A stretch of DNA of 64,000 nucleotides, taken from the NCBI RefSeq assembly GCF_020080835.1, contig NC_058165.1, positions 19,775,026 to 19,839,025 of the forward strand. The letters run 5' to 3'. The stretch's first letter is position 1; each line of letters starts with the position of its first letter. The notes beneath the pieces are model-generated. The model saw only the letters and a list, made by a program, of their open reading frames with translations, made no database searches and had not been told where the DNA came from. This DNA comes from Cotesia glomerata (taxonomy: Eukaryota; Arthropoda; Insecta; Hymenoptera; Braconidae). A program made the position numbers and the translations under genes. Shown in pieces: positions 9,530 to 21,803 of the stretch.

Positions 9530-11170
9530 TTTTTCAGAGGAAAAATTCCTTCAAAATTGATTTTTGAACTTTGGAAGGTTCAAAAATATTTTTTTCGCTT
9601 TAATTTGATGATTTTTGAAGGTCAAATTTCGAGGAAATGCCTCTAAAATTGATTTTTGAACTTTAGAAAGTTCAAAAATATTTTTTAAACTCTAATTTAA
9701 TGATTTTTTGAGGTTGAATGCATCTAAAATTGGTTTTTGAACCTTGGAAAATTCAAAAATATTCTTTAAATTCTAATTTGATGATTTTTTTGGTCAAATT
9801 TTGGGAAAATGCCTTTGAAATTGGTTTTTGAACTTTGAAAGGTTCAAAAATATTTTTTAGAATTTAATTTGATGATTTTTTAAGGTCAAATTCAGAAAAA
9901 ACGCCTCTTAAATGGATTTTTCATCTTTGGAAGGTTCAAAAATATTTTTTTGGCTCTAATTTGGTGATTTTTTGAAGTCACATTTCGGGGAAATGTCTCT
10001 AAAATTTATTTTTGAATTTTAGAAGGTTTAAAAATATTCTTTGAACTTTAATTTTATGATTTTCTCAGGTCAAATGACTCTAAAATTGATTTTTGAACTT
10101 TGGAAGGTTCAAAAATATGTTTTAGAATTTAATTTGATGATTTTTTGAGATAAAATTTCGAGGAAATGCCTCTAAAATTGATTTTTGAACTTGAGAAAGT
10201 TCAAAAATATTTTTTAAACGCTAATTTGATGATTTTTTGAGGTTGAATGCATCTAAAATTGGTTTTTGAACCTTGGAAGGTTCAAAAATATTCTTTAAAT
10301 TCTAATTTGATGATTTTTTTGGTCAAATTTTGGGGAAATGCCTTTAAAATTGGTTTTTGAACTTTGAAAGGTTAAAAATATTTTTTAGAATGTAATTTGA
10401 TGATTTTTTGAGGTCAAATTCAGAAAAAACGCCTCTTAAATGGATTTTTTATCTTTGGAAGGTTCAAAAATATTTTTTTCGCTTTAACTTAACGATTTTT
10501 GGAGGTCAAATTTCGAGGAAATTCCTCTAAAATTGATTTTTGAACTTTAGAAAGTTCAAAAATATTTTTTAAACGCTAATTTGATGATTTTTTGAGGTTG
10601 AATGCATCTAAAATTGATTTTTGAACTTTGGAAGGTTCTAAAATATTCTTTAAATTCTAATTTGATGATTTTTTTGGTCAAATTTTGGGAAAATGCCTTT
10701 GAAATTGGTTTTTGAACTTTGAAAGGTTCAAAAATATTTTTTAGAATTTAATTTGATGATTTTTTGAGGTCAAATTCAGAAAAAACGCCTCTTAAATGGA
10801 TTTTTTATCTTTGGAAGGTTCAAAAATATTTTTTTGGCTCTAATTTGGTGATTTCTTGAAGTAACATTTCGGGGAAATGTCTCTAAAATTTATTTTTGAA
10901 CTTTAGAAGGTTTAAAAATATTCTTTTAACTTTAATTTGATGATTTTCTGAGGTCAAATGACTCTAAAATTGATTTTTGAACTTTGGAAGGTTCAAAAAT
11001 ATTCTTTAAATTCTAATTTGATGATTTTTTTGGTCAAATTTTGGGGAAATGCCTTTGAAATTAGTTTTTGAACTTTGAAAGGTTGAAAAATATTTTTTAG
11101 AATTTAATTTGATGATTTTTTGAGGTCAAATTTGGGAAAAACACCTCTAAAATGGATTTTTGAACTTCAA
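9530..11170. repeat. satellite array with a 4-monomer higher-order period (~355 bp)
   Basis: About 18 monomers of 81-93 bp. Each contains GAAGGTTCAAAAATATT, TAATTTGATGATTTTTTGAG and GGGAAATGCCTCTAAAATTG. GGTTCAAAAATAT lies near 9576, 9668, 9749, 9840, 9932, 10024, 10105, 10198, 10279, 10371, 10462, 10552, 10634, 10725, 10817, 10908, 10990 and 11082. The short ~81-bp monomer recurs every fourth position, giving higher-order units of ~356, 354 and 356 bp. Confidence 0.9.
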
Positions 11171-11179
11171 GATCATTTT

Positions 11180-12159
11180 TTAGGTACCAAATGATAAATA
11201 TCAAAGTCTGAATTCTTAATTATTAAACTTTAACGTTTTAGACATTTACATAGCGAATATTACTGTTTGAAATAGTATTTTCTTCCATGTAATGAGTAAA
11301 TTGTAACGTGTAAATGGTAAATATTATAAAGTGGATAGTAATATCACGATTTTACTGTTTGAAATGGTAATTTTTAGCAGTTGATCATTACTTATTATAT
11401 ATCGACTGTTATTTTTTACAGTTTACTTTTTTCCGTGTGACAAAAAAATCATTTCGCCTTTAAATTTAACTTTTTATAACAATTTTTTGGTATATTTTTT
11501 ATAACTTTTTATAACAATTTTTTGGTATTTCAAATTTTTGGTATTTTTGATTGATATTTAGTGTCAAAAAATTAATAAGCTTCCAAATTTTCAATTTTGA
11601 TATTTAATTTATCAACTTTTGGTATTTTTCATTCATGATAACTCTTGAATAATCATTAAAATAAAAAAACTGATGATTTTCATATCTATTTTTCCAATTT
11701 TTAGTATTTCAAATTGATATTTACTATTAAAAAATCATCAAATCTCCAAATTTATGATTTTTTTTAGCTATTTTTCCAACTTTTGATCAATATTTAGTGT
11801 TAAAAAACTCATTACAGCTCCAAATTTATGATTTTTACAGCAATTTCCAAAACTTTAGATATAATGTAAATACACTAAAACGAAATTTAGTGTCAAAAAA
11901 TCCCCAAAACTCCAAAATATTTATTTTTGACTTCTAATTAGTGCATTTTTTTATTTTTAAATGACATTTAGGATAAAAAAAATGAATAAGCCTTCAAATT
12001 TATAATTTTGACATCTTTTAGATCCAAAAAATTGCAATAAATCCTGAAAGTCACCTTGAAAACCCAAAAATGCTCACTTTTAATCAATTTTAATTTTTTA
12101 GGGTCCAAAAATAAAATTTCAAAAAATTCTAAATCCAAAATTTGAAATGTTTAAAACCA
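11180..12159. other. AT-rich intergenic stretch, no gene seen
   Basis: Contains scattered ACTGTTTGAAATRGTA words (11260-11370) and a TTTTTTCCGTGTGA end near 11430, probably the remnant of another CAC-type element. The rest is degenerate AT-rich text with recurring TTTTTGGTATTTCAAATTTT-like phrases. Confidence 0.5.
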
Positions 12160-13480
12160 CACTGTTAAAAATATTTGTAAAATTACAATCATTTTACAAA
12201 ACAAATGTTGGGTAAAATTACAAATCGATGTTTACTACTGCGAAGTTATGAAACAATTTTGGTAATTTTTCAAAAGATGTCAGGAAACTTAGTAGGATGT
12301 ATTGTAATTTTACGATTTTCATGTAAAAATCCTGATTGTATTGTAATTCACACGAAACTGTTTGTCAATTTCAATACAAATCTTTGAGATTTACAAACAT
12401 TGTTTGTAATTTGGTTTACTAGAAATTTTTGTAAAATCACAAAACAAAGTTGTAATAGAAATTACAATGGAGTCTTTAAAAATTTAGTAACTTTCTTTGT
12501 AATATTCAAATTTCAATTGTGAAATTAAATCGTGAATTTTAATTTCACCCACAATTATTATTGTTTATAATATGTGTGGTAATTTTACAAAAGTTTTTGC
12601 TAAATTACTATGAAAACGCCTTATATTTGCAAACATTGTTTGTAATTTCATTTACCATATTCTTTTTGTTATAGCAATTTTGTATAATATAAGGGCCGTT
12701 TTTTTCTCAATTTTATACATAATTAAATAGTTCCCCATAATTCAAAAAATAAAAAATAAAAAAAAATAAAAGTTTCCATTGATTATTTATGGTCAATTTT
12801 AATGTTCGTAAACAATATATTCAGTAGACAATCAATTATTTGAGATACTTATTTTTTTCTTAGGTGAGAATAATCACGTTCGAAATCTTCAGTGTTTCAT
12901 TTTCACTTTTAATTTAAATCATAATTATTGAATATATTTCTCTATCACTATACAGTATAACTTTTAAGAAATATTTATATATAAAACTAATGGGAAAAAT
13001 TAGTTTCAAATACTCAAGTTGGGATTTCGTTATAAGTCATTTTCTTATGTTTTTGAAAATATTTTTTTAAATTTATTTATTACATTTTTTTTAATTATAA
13101 AAGCCGAAGTTCAATACGATTATAATTTGAACCATAATAGCGTCTACTTGTTGATGTAGACTGATGTATTAAAAACAACAATGTCCTTCATATTCATTTT
13201 ACTAATTTTTTCAGTCTATAGTTGTTTATTTGTAATAACTTATTACTAATAAGAAATTCGAGGCATCGTATATCTTTTATAAATTTTAATATTACTTTCG
13301 AATGATCATTTCGGAATCGATAAATTTGAACGAGTATATGTTAGACTCTAATTTTTATAATATTTAATGATTATAAATAAATAATAAATAATGTAAAAAG
13401 TTAGTTATTTTCCATCAATAAACAGCATCAAATAACACAAATGATGTAAAATAAGTCGTAATGCTCCATTACCCCGTAGG

Positions 13481-13612
13481 ATTAGCTTATAAGAATGATG
13501 AGATATTGAACCACCGACCGGTCGTACGGTGTAGGGGGTTAGGTATCGGTCTGGCAAGTGCGTGGCTCGCGTTCGATTCTTAGTTAGGGCAAATGCGTTT
13601 TCACTTTATATT
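13481..13612 (+). mobile_element. tRNA-derived SINE-like element, copy 1
   Basis: Shares about 130 bp with the reversed copy at 33821-33948, from TTATAAGAATGATGAGA through GGTCGTACGGTGTAGGGG to the TTTTCACTTTAT tail. It has A-box-like (GTGTAGGGGGTTAGG) and B-box-like (CGTTCGATTCTTAG) sequences as in a pol III tRNA promoter. It does not fold as a full tRNA. Confidence 0.6.
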
Positions 13613-13615
13613 TAA

Positions 13616-14259
13616 CTAGCCGTTACCCGCCCGCTTCGCGTGGCGTACAATATACGCCAGGCGCGAAAAATATTAATTTTGTTAATATACGTGTGCATTT
13701 CATAAAATTCATTCTTTACAGCTCAAAAACTCCAAAAAAATCAATCTGGCCAAGTTTCAATCCTTTAGCTGCTATAGATTAAAAGGTACAATTTCTTTTA
13801 ATTTTACGCCCACGCACGGACATGTGGGGGTAGAATTTAATGAAATTTATTCTTAACAGCTCAAAAACGCCAAAAAAGCATTCTGGCCATGTTTCAAAGT
13901 ATTAATAGCTATAGATTGAAATTTACGAATGTTTTCTTAATTTGACGCCCACGCACGGGCACGCCAGGGGTGGAATGTCACAGAATTCGTTTTTTAAAAA
14001 TTTCTAAATGTAATTTGAAACATTCTGACCAAGTTTTTGAACTATTAAAAGCCATAATTGAAAAATATGAATTTTTTTTCGTGAACGACCCCGCAACCCC
14101 CCTTGTGGGTAGAATTTCGTGAAATCCGTTCTTAGCTGACCTCTACTTGGCAAAAGGAATATTCCTGCCAAATTTCAAGTCTCTAGGTCTTATAGTTCCA
14201 GAGATATCTTGATGAGTGACTATCTATATCTATAAAAAGTCTCCCTATATATATATAGA
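13616..14259 (-). mobile_element. Helitron-like element H, copy 1
   Basis: Read on the - strand it starts TCTATATATATATAGG and ends in a GC-rich hairpin region followed by CTAG. The host bases are A before TC and T after CTAG, matching the A|T target preference and TC...CTRR ends known for Helitrons. The GC-rich end (GCCGTTACCCGCCCGCTTCG on +) and the body recur at 62214-63019. No Rep/helicase frame, so non-autonomous. Confidence 0.65.
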
Positions 14260-14386
14260 TGAATAGCAAATTAAGGTCTGTATGAAGTGCCAAATTCCGG
14301 AAAATATAATTAGCGCTTCATAAAAATAAAAATCACATCAAATATCAAATCAAATTATTCTTTTTCACTATTTCAACTATCAACTA

Positions 14387-14389
<3 letters not shown>

Positions 14390-14457
<68 letters not shown>
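14390..14457. repeat. (TA)n microsatellite
   Basis: About 67 bp of uninterrupted TA. Confidence 0.95.
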
Positions 14458-14459
<2 letters not shown>

Positions 14460-14739
14460 AATATTTTTTCTCGGGGGTACTAAACTTACAAAACATTTTT
14501 AATAGATTTTGTTTTGTAAAATTACAATCTCGTATTGTAATATTGTTAAACAAATTGCCGATAGATGTTTAGTAAATTACAAAAATTGTTTCGTAATTTT
14601 CTTAAATTGAGTTGGAATAAAAAGTGGAGTAAATTTACAAAACTGTGTATTATAATTACTATATTGTGGTGCGTAAAAACTTCCAACACATTTTTAGTAA
14701 AAACACTATAGAAATTTTTAACAGTGCATCTTATCAGTT

Positions 14740-15560
14740 AATCATTTTAAAACAGTTATAATGATAAACAGGGCTTGGCCTTGGAGTGTTTATCTCCCCT
14801 AATGCATACAGACATTAAAACAAAACGATAAAAGACTAAGTTCCCTGTAGTAAAGTCGCTGTTGCAAAGTTGGTAGTTGGCAAACTTGAAAAAGTTGAAA
14901 AACTCGTTTAGCGACAAGCAACTATTGATAACGAGTTTGCAACTGATACCGCAATTTATGTATTAACCGTTCGGCGACGTCATAACCCGCTAGATAACCA
15001 TTCATTCATAAGCTTTTTAATTCAGCTTACGACATTGACGAGAATCCGAATTTAAATAAATAAATATTCCGAGTGTGGCTTCTGAACAAAGAGTTTCGCT
15101 AATTAAATTCCATTACACTCGACACTGAGCGCCGATCGACCGACGACCAATACAATGACGACCGTAAATTTATTATGAAACAACGCGTATTAGTTATTAT
15201 TATTCAGCCGCTGTGACGTTTTATCTGATGGTCTTATTTTATAAGTCGGAGCCCATTTTCGAATCACGACACGTGTCAGCCATCAACCAGGCTCATACTC
15301 TTAACTCTTTCCCAGTATACTAGCTTCTGTTGTTAGAATATCTTATTGTTGTTGTTATTATTGTTAGTGTAGAGGCTATGGATTATGCAACGCCCTCTCA
15401 CGGTCTCGTTTGACCTCAGACCCGAGATATTTAAATTCATCGCCTGAGTTGAGAGGGTATTCTACGGTTCTCCTTGTAAGAACCATTTCGAAATCATCAC
15501 AAATATTGATATCGAGAAAACAGTTTGTTTGATTTAAATTCGTAGATTTATTTGAAATAA
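14740..15560. promoter_or_regulatory. single-copy island with a palindromic E-box, candidate cis-regulatory DNA
   Basis: GC-richer, no internal repetition and no long open frame. GACACGTGTC with CACGTG at 15270-15275 is a symmetric bHLH site, and homeodomain-like TAATTA and TTTATTATG words also occur. Regulatory role is inference. Confidence 0.35.
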
Positions 15561-15569
15561 CTTAAAAAT

Positions 15570-15884
15570 ACACGGAAAAAAAGGTTCAATATTTTTCTTC
15601 ATTGTGAAATATACACGGAGAAAAAAAAATATGGAAATTATTCTTATAATTATAATGAAATGTTATCCTATACCAATTTAGGAGCGATTACTTGAATTGT
15701 GGGAATTGTACACGGAGAGAAATTTATAGAAACCTTTTCAAAAATTATGGGAATGATTCCTATAATAATATGATCATTATAGGTATCAATCCTATGCTCA
15801 TTATGGGAACCATACCCATAATTTATTGGAAACATTTCTATACAATAATGGAATAGCTTCAATATATTATGGGAATGGTCCCTA
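15570..15884. repeat. fragments of a CACGGAGA-ended repeat
   Basis: ACACGGAGAAAAAAA near 15613 and ACACGGAGAGAAATTT near 15710 are followed by many ATTATGGGAATGATTCC-like words. Related ATTATAGGAATCATTCC words occur at about 19200-19260. Looks like a decayed CAC-type element. Confidence 0.5.
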
Positions 15885-17802
15885 CACTGTAAAAAAAGCG
15901 GTGTTAAAATGGACTCATTTTAACACCGCTATGTAACACCTGTGTATTAACACCGGTGTAGCGGTGCTCTTTTGCGGTGTTAAAAATCCGGTGTTAAACC
16001 GGTGTAATACGGGTGTAACAGTAGAATAAATTTACACCGTATCGGAATATGAATATTACATGATCCATGAAACACAATTAATATTCAATATTTATCAAAA
16101 TGAGACAAGTAACATTTATTTAAGAATTTTCAATTTATAAAATTACTCAGAAATCGATTTAATGAATGTTATACAACAAGTTAAATAGTATTTATAATAT
16201 TAAATGTTTAGGAACAATATAATCATTATTTTTATCGTAACCATGATGTTTCTCATAATATAATGGATGTTTTAAACATGACAAATCTACGGATGTGCAA
16301 AAATAAATTATCTATATAAAAATCATTTAAAAAACGTTCAAAATTGTCGTAAAATTGTTCTAAAAATGTTTCAAATTTGTTGCAAAAACACTCTCAAACT
16401 GTCCAAAAAATGTTCCAAAATTGTCTCAAAAATATCCGAAAAATGTCTCAAATGTATTCAAAATTTGTTCTCAAATAGTTAAAAAAATGTTTTAAGATTA
16501 TTCAAAAAAGGTTCCACATAAGATTTACCCTAGTAGAAATGAAATCAAGTTTTTAGCCAGTAACTGGCCAGTTTTACTAGACTTAAACCAGTAACTGGCC
16601 AGTGTAATATCAAGTTTCTGTCTAGTAACTGGCCAGTTTTACTAGAGATCTAACAAAACATTATGGCGGCTTTAGTGAAACTGTCAGTTTCGAATTCTGA
16701 GGTTATTAGGCGTTATTAAAATTGTCAAATAAATTCAAAATAATGTTTAATAAACGATATGATATAAAAAAGTTTCATTTATGTGTACATTATAAAATAG
16801 ATAACATCATTAGACTGATAGACTAATAATAAATCTAACAATAGAATAAGAAAATAATTATTTTGAATTGGAGATTTGTTTTTAATGCCCACAGTCGCAA
16901 TTTATATATTGTGTCATTTTTTTTCACTGCATCCATTTTGAAATATATACTGGAAATTATTTACACGTTAATAAACACTAATTTTGATTGATTTATACTG
17001 TTTTTTAATAATAATTACAATAATGATGCGTACAGGTTAACAAAAAAAATAAACAAACATACACACACACTAGTAAAGATACACTGTCGGTGTAACCAAT
17101 GTTTATGACTTAGTTGTAGGTGGCGCGATTTCAAGTTTTTACTCGATATCACTGGCCAGTTACTGGTTTATATCCAGTGAAAACTCGATTATTTCTACTA
17201 GGGTAAGGACAAAATTTCAACTTAATTGCTTCAAATAAATTGCATTGATTCTAAAATTATCTAAGAAGTATTCCGAAAATCTTAAAAAAAATACTTAAAA
17301 GTTATGAAATAATTACTAAAATCCACTATTTTAGAGTTTCCGATTATCTATATGATGTCCTAAAATTGTCCTTTAATAATGGTGTTAAAGTAACACGGAT
17401 CGAAAATTTACACCGAGAGAATTTCACACCATTATTTCACACCACACGGCCATGTAAAGTGCTCTGGGTCCATTTTTACATCGAAATTTTTTACAGTGTA
17501 TTTATTTTAATCAAAAACTTTTATCTTTTTTATATTTTATTATTTTAAACTTTCTAAATTAAATATTAACTTTTTTTTGATTATTTATTTTCAATTATTA
17601 AACATAAAAAATTTAATTATAAAAATTGTGTTACTTAAAATATTATCAACACCGGAAAATTTATAACACCGATTTAACACCGAACAAAAATATTTACACC
17701 GCGACCGGTGTTACTGCTACACCGATTTCAGTGTTGAATTTAACACCGGAATTTTCAACACCGTACACCGCATGGACTCACACCGGTTTTTTTTTTACAG
17801 TG
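15885..17802 (+). mobile_element. element A, copy 1 (carries nested element O)
   Basis: Starts CACTGTAAAAAAAGCGGTGT and ends TTTTTTACAGTG, flanked by TA. Both subterminal regions are arrays of ACACCGGTGT/GGTGTTA words. Other copies are at 21804-22946, 23150-24990 (reversed) and 46505-48748. Comparison with copy 2 shows 16528-17203 is a later insertion. Short reading frames across the 3' end are translations of the motif array, not genes. Confidence 0.85.
16528..17203. mobile_element. element O nested in A1
   Basis: CCCTAGTAGAAAT at the left and ATTTCTACTAGGG at the right, with TA duplicated on each side. Removing it restores the uninterrupted A sequence seen in copies 2 and 4. Interior ends carry repeated AGTAACTGGCCAGT words. 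Confidence 0.9.
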
Positions 17803-17921
17803 TACATTTCCTCTGATTAACAGAAAAAATTAAAATTTTACTAATCTACTTAAGAAAGATTCGCTCTCACAGGTATTTTACTTATTACGGGTTTCCAAAA
17901 TATTGATATGGCTCATATGTG

Positions 17922-19128
17922 CCCGAGTCAGAATAATGAACCTACATGAGCCTACATGAACCTACATGAGCCTACATGAACCTACATGAGCCTACAGGAT
18001 AATTTTCAATTGTTTTGATCGATATTATCCAATTTATAAATTGAATTTTTAAGTTTTTTTATCAATAATTTTTTAGTTAGGGGAGAAGGGGGTCAAATGA
18101 ACCACGGGGCAATTGAACCACTCGACTTAAAAAATCGAAAAAATTGAAAAAACGCTTCATGCTCTTAGAATTAGATTCTAATATGTTAAACTCGGATATG
18201 ATCAAAATTTGAAATCATCGCGATCGATAAATTTTGAAAAATTGAGATTTTCTTATTTGTAGACATGCAAACTTTCTTTTCGGCTGGTGACAAATTGTTT
18301 AATAATATTTAAATTTTTGAATTAATTGATAAAATTTGAATTATAGTAGTTGTATATACTTATATTTTATAATCCTCAACTTTGTTTATAGTGATAGAAT
18401 GGTTTATTTATTTATTATTTACTATTAATTGTTTTAAAATTATACGGGGTCAATTGAACCAGCAGTCCCGGGGACGATTGAACCATACGGAGAAGCATGG
18501 GACATGCGCGCGCATCTTGACTCGACGTGAAAAATACTCAGGAAAATAACCTAACAATTTGATAAACTCAATTTGTAATTAAAATTATTTTTAAATCGAT
18601 TTTTAATTTATTAAATATAATATATGTGTATTAAAAATGTGCAACAGTAATATTAGAAAGTAACAACTAATATGTTATTTATTAAAAGTTCGGGTTTGAG
18701 TTATAAATGTCATTGGTTCAATTGACCCCGAGCAGTGGTTCAATTGCCCCCCGAGCGGGGGTCAATTGAACCATTCGACGCGTTTGGATAAATTAATAAT
18801 TTTTAAAAATTCACGTTGTTTATTAACTAATTTATGTATTGATAATGATAGTAGACTTGATAAACTATCATTCCAAGAAAAAAAAAGTTATTATTTAGTT
18901 TTAATTCGAATAGTAAAAAATTACTAAACTTTTTTTGGTTCAATTGACCCCCTTCTCCCCTACTATTTAAATTTATTTGTATTGTACTATTTAATATTGG
19001 TATGAGTATATTTTGTGAGGTTATATTGATCAATCAAAACAATTCAAGATAAAAATATCGATTAAAACAATTAAAAATTGTCCTGTAGGCTCATGTAGGT
19101 TTATGTAGGTTCATTATTCTGACTCGGG
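17922..19128. mobile_element. element Q, foldback transposon carrying nested T
   Basis: Long inverted ends from CCCGAGTCAGAATAATGAAC to its complement, flanked by TG on both sides. At the left end CATGAGCCTACATGAACCTA repeats in tandem. The inverted ends continue for ~80-100 bp (GATAATTTTCAATTGTTTTG and complement). Confidence 0.85.
18080..18960. mobile_element. element T nested in Q
   Basis: GGGGAGAAGGGGGTCAAATG at the left and TTGACCCCCTTCTCCCC at the right, flanked by TA. The interior has many GGGTCAATTGAACC words in both orientations. A truncated reversed copy lies at 19245-19408. Confidence 0.85.
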
Positions 19129-19244
19129 TGAATCTCACATTAGTGTCAAAATATGAGATTCATTATGATATTCATTATGAGCTTCATAATGATATAATAT
19201 CATTTTTACACGGGTATAGAACCCATTCCTATACCATTATAGGA

Positions 19245-19408
19245 ATCATTCCAATCTCAATTATTCAAAATTTATTAATCGCAATGATTTCAAATTTTGA
19301 TCATATCCGAGTTTAACATATTAGAATCTAATTCTAAGAGCATGAAGCGTTTTTTCAATTTTTTCGATTTTTTAAGTCGAGTTGTTCAATTGTGACCCCG
19401 TTCTCCCC
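19245..19408 (-). mobile_element. truncated element T
   Basis: Reverse complement of the first ~160 bp of T, from AATCTCAATTATTCAAAATT to CCCGTTCTCCCC. Only one end is present. Confidence 0.8.
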
Positions 19409-19409
19409 T

Positions 19410-20247
19410 ACTTCATCGAGGCTAGTTCTAAATAGTTAGTTAAGCTTTGGCTAGATTTTGTGACAAATTTAATACATAATTTTTGCAATTAACTTTTATA
19501 AATTTCGAGATGATTGAGGCTCTGAAAATATATCATAAAATCCAAGTTTGCTGTTAGAATTTGTGAAATCTGCCTCAAGTAGTTTTGAGATTTAAATAAG
19601 AAAATTTTTTTATTCATGTACTTATTATTCTCAGCATACTTATAATTTTTTCTTCTAATTTAATAACTTTTGATTGTAATGTAAAATATTATGTGTGAAA
19701 CATGTTAACGTTCTTGAAATAATTCTAATAATAGTAATTTTAATGTTAAAAAATGTAATAACACAAATTGATCCATTTTTTGTGTAAGTTATTGATAATA
19801 AATTTGGATTTTAAAAGTTTTTTCTCGATTTTTTGTGGATTGGTATTTTTAGTATTATTCTCATTATTTTTAATTTTAATATTTGTTAAGATTTATGTGA
19901 AATTCTTTCTTTTTTTAAAACAAATTTTATGACCAATAAGACACTATAATTTATTATTATTTTTTTTATAATTATATGTTATTAATCTTGGCGGTTATCA
20001 AGTCAATAAATAAACACTAATAATAAATAACGAATTGTTGACGAGTAACAAGTAAGACATTGTAATTTTCCGTCTGATTTCCACACTTGGTATTTTTTAA
20101 ATTGATATCACTGAGGTCGAGTGAATTCATCACAAGGGGTCGAGATAAGTAATTTCAAATAAAAATAAAATACGATGAATTATACATAATAATTATAGCT
20201 AAAATCATATTGGAGGGATGTTATTAAGAATTTTACTTACATTACTA
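19410..20247. other. AT-rich intergenic stretch, nothing recognised
   Basis: No open frame, RNA gene or repeat shared with the rest of the window was seen. Confidence 0.5.
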
Positions 20248-21353
20248 CACGGTGAGAAATTTCCATTATTTTTTATTCTGCATGGATTTTAGATATTACA
20301 ATGGTGCATATTACTAGTGAACCTTATTGACTCAGAATAAAATTTTACAATGGCCCATAGTAATTTCCGAAACAAATAAAATCGGACATAGTAAATGGTA
20401 GAAATTGAAATGTACCATAGTAAAATGAAATATGCAATAATTTAAATTTCCGAATGTACTATAGCAAAAAAAAATAAGAAAACGTTTGTAAAAAATAAAA
20501 AATTTTAGAGTAAAAAATGTTTTTAGCTATCAAAAAATATCAAACCAAACAAGATTTTTTTGTTTGCAATAATTTTTAAAGATATTTTTTAAAATATAGT
20601 TTTTTTTATTTTTTTTTTCATTTTTAACAATGAACGTAGGATTTATTTTGGCAGTTAATTTTATTATGAATAATTATAAACACAGTATATAACTTTTAAA
20701 TTATTTTTTATTATTATTAGAAGTGTCGGTTGCAGGTTAACCATCAAATGTTTGTTTTCATTTTAACTTTTCACGGTAAATTATTAAATATTTTATTATT
20801 TATGAATCTTACAAATTTTCATTAACTATTCATGTGTTGATGGATTTATAAACTAATATTTATTTAAAACTTAATGTTTATTGCAATTTTCATAACACCG
20901 TTAACCACTACTGATAGCGTCTGTAGACTTATGTTGACAAAACAAAGCAGGACGAAAAAATGAAAGAGCGCGCGTCGCGACTGACGCGCATACGTTTACT
21001 ATGGGACATTTGAAAATTTCATAGTCACAATTTTAAATTTAAACCGAGTACACGTGACTAAATGTGAAACTTTTTTATAAATTTTTATTGTCGACTGAGC
21101 AACAGAAATTTTACTATGGAACTATAATGAAAAGTTTTAAGCACACTAACAGTTTTTGTTCTGTCAGTTTACGAAAATTTTTTATATATGTTTATGTAAC
21201 AGTTGCATGGTGAAATTTACTATGGTCCCTAGTAAATATTGATTGGTACAATATGATATTCTTAAATTTTTATGGTAATATTTTGAATTGAGTCATTAAG
21301 GTTCAGTCTTATTATGTATGCATAGTAAATTTCTACAGAAATTTCTCACCGTG
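20248..21353. mobile_element. element C, CAC-type transposon
   Basis: CACGGTGAGAAATTTCC at the left and GAAATTTCTCACCGTG at the right, flanked by TA. Interior ends contain many CATAGTAAA/TTTACTATGG words. No transposase. Its right flank abuts a LINE endonuclease fragment. Confidence 0.85.
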
Positions 21354-21355
21354 TA

Positions 21356-21803
21356 TTTATCATATTTACATTACTTAAATAATCTAATTTGTAATCACTA
21401 ATATTGTTAAGCGTTGTCATTTTAAAATGTAAGAACTTATTTCTTATTTCACTTTGAAACAGGGCGTCATTAAACTTTCTATAATCCCTTATAAGTATAT
21501 AATCACATTCCGCTTTGTCATTATCTTTTTAGCTATTTATTTTCACTGAAATGATATCATGGTCGGCAATTTTCGGTATGTCATGAATATTTGTAGTTAA
21601 TTGAAAGCTTGTAAAGACTAAATCTATCGCTGTTTCAGAGTTATAAGTAATTCTGGTGGGTGATTTAATTTTTTGTTTAAAACCTAAGATTTTCATTTTG
21701 TTAACTAATTTTTTGGCATAAAATTTATTTGAAAGCACATCGATATTAAAATCACCTAAAATAATTGTTTTGCCAATTACTAATAATTCTTCTGCTAATT
21801 CTA
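21356..21803 (-). pseudogene. non-LTR retrotransposon endonuclease fragment (C-terminal part)
   Basis: Read on the - strand: GDFNID (apurinic-like endonuclease core), then SPTRITYNSETAIDLVFTS and IADHDIISVKI, where the DH pair matches the catalytic histidine motif of this family. After a single in-frame stop the frame continues (RDYRKFNDALFQSEIRNKF) into the linker before the reverse transcriptase. It is cut on the right by element A2 and on the left by element C. It is the downstream part of the ORF2 that begins at 25220. Inactive relic. Confidence 0.8.

Larger units (their letters stand above)
12160..14726. mobile_element. element N, CAC-type transposon carrying nested insertions
   Basis: Left end CACTGTTAAAAATATTTGTA, right end TAGAAATTTTTAACAGTG, flanked by CA on both sides. 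Subterminal regions at both ends are full of TTTGTAATTTTAC/GTAAAATTACAAA words. A SINE-like segment, Helitron-like H1 and a long TA tract lie inside. No transposase frame. Confidence 0.6.

Noticed and set aside
17366..17820. Frames repeated at 17366, 17626, 22576, 48130 and 48573
   Set aside because: Same element A sequence in each copy. Thr-rich translations come from the ACACCG arrays.
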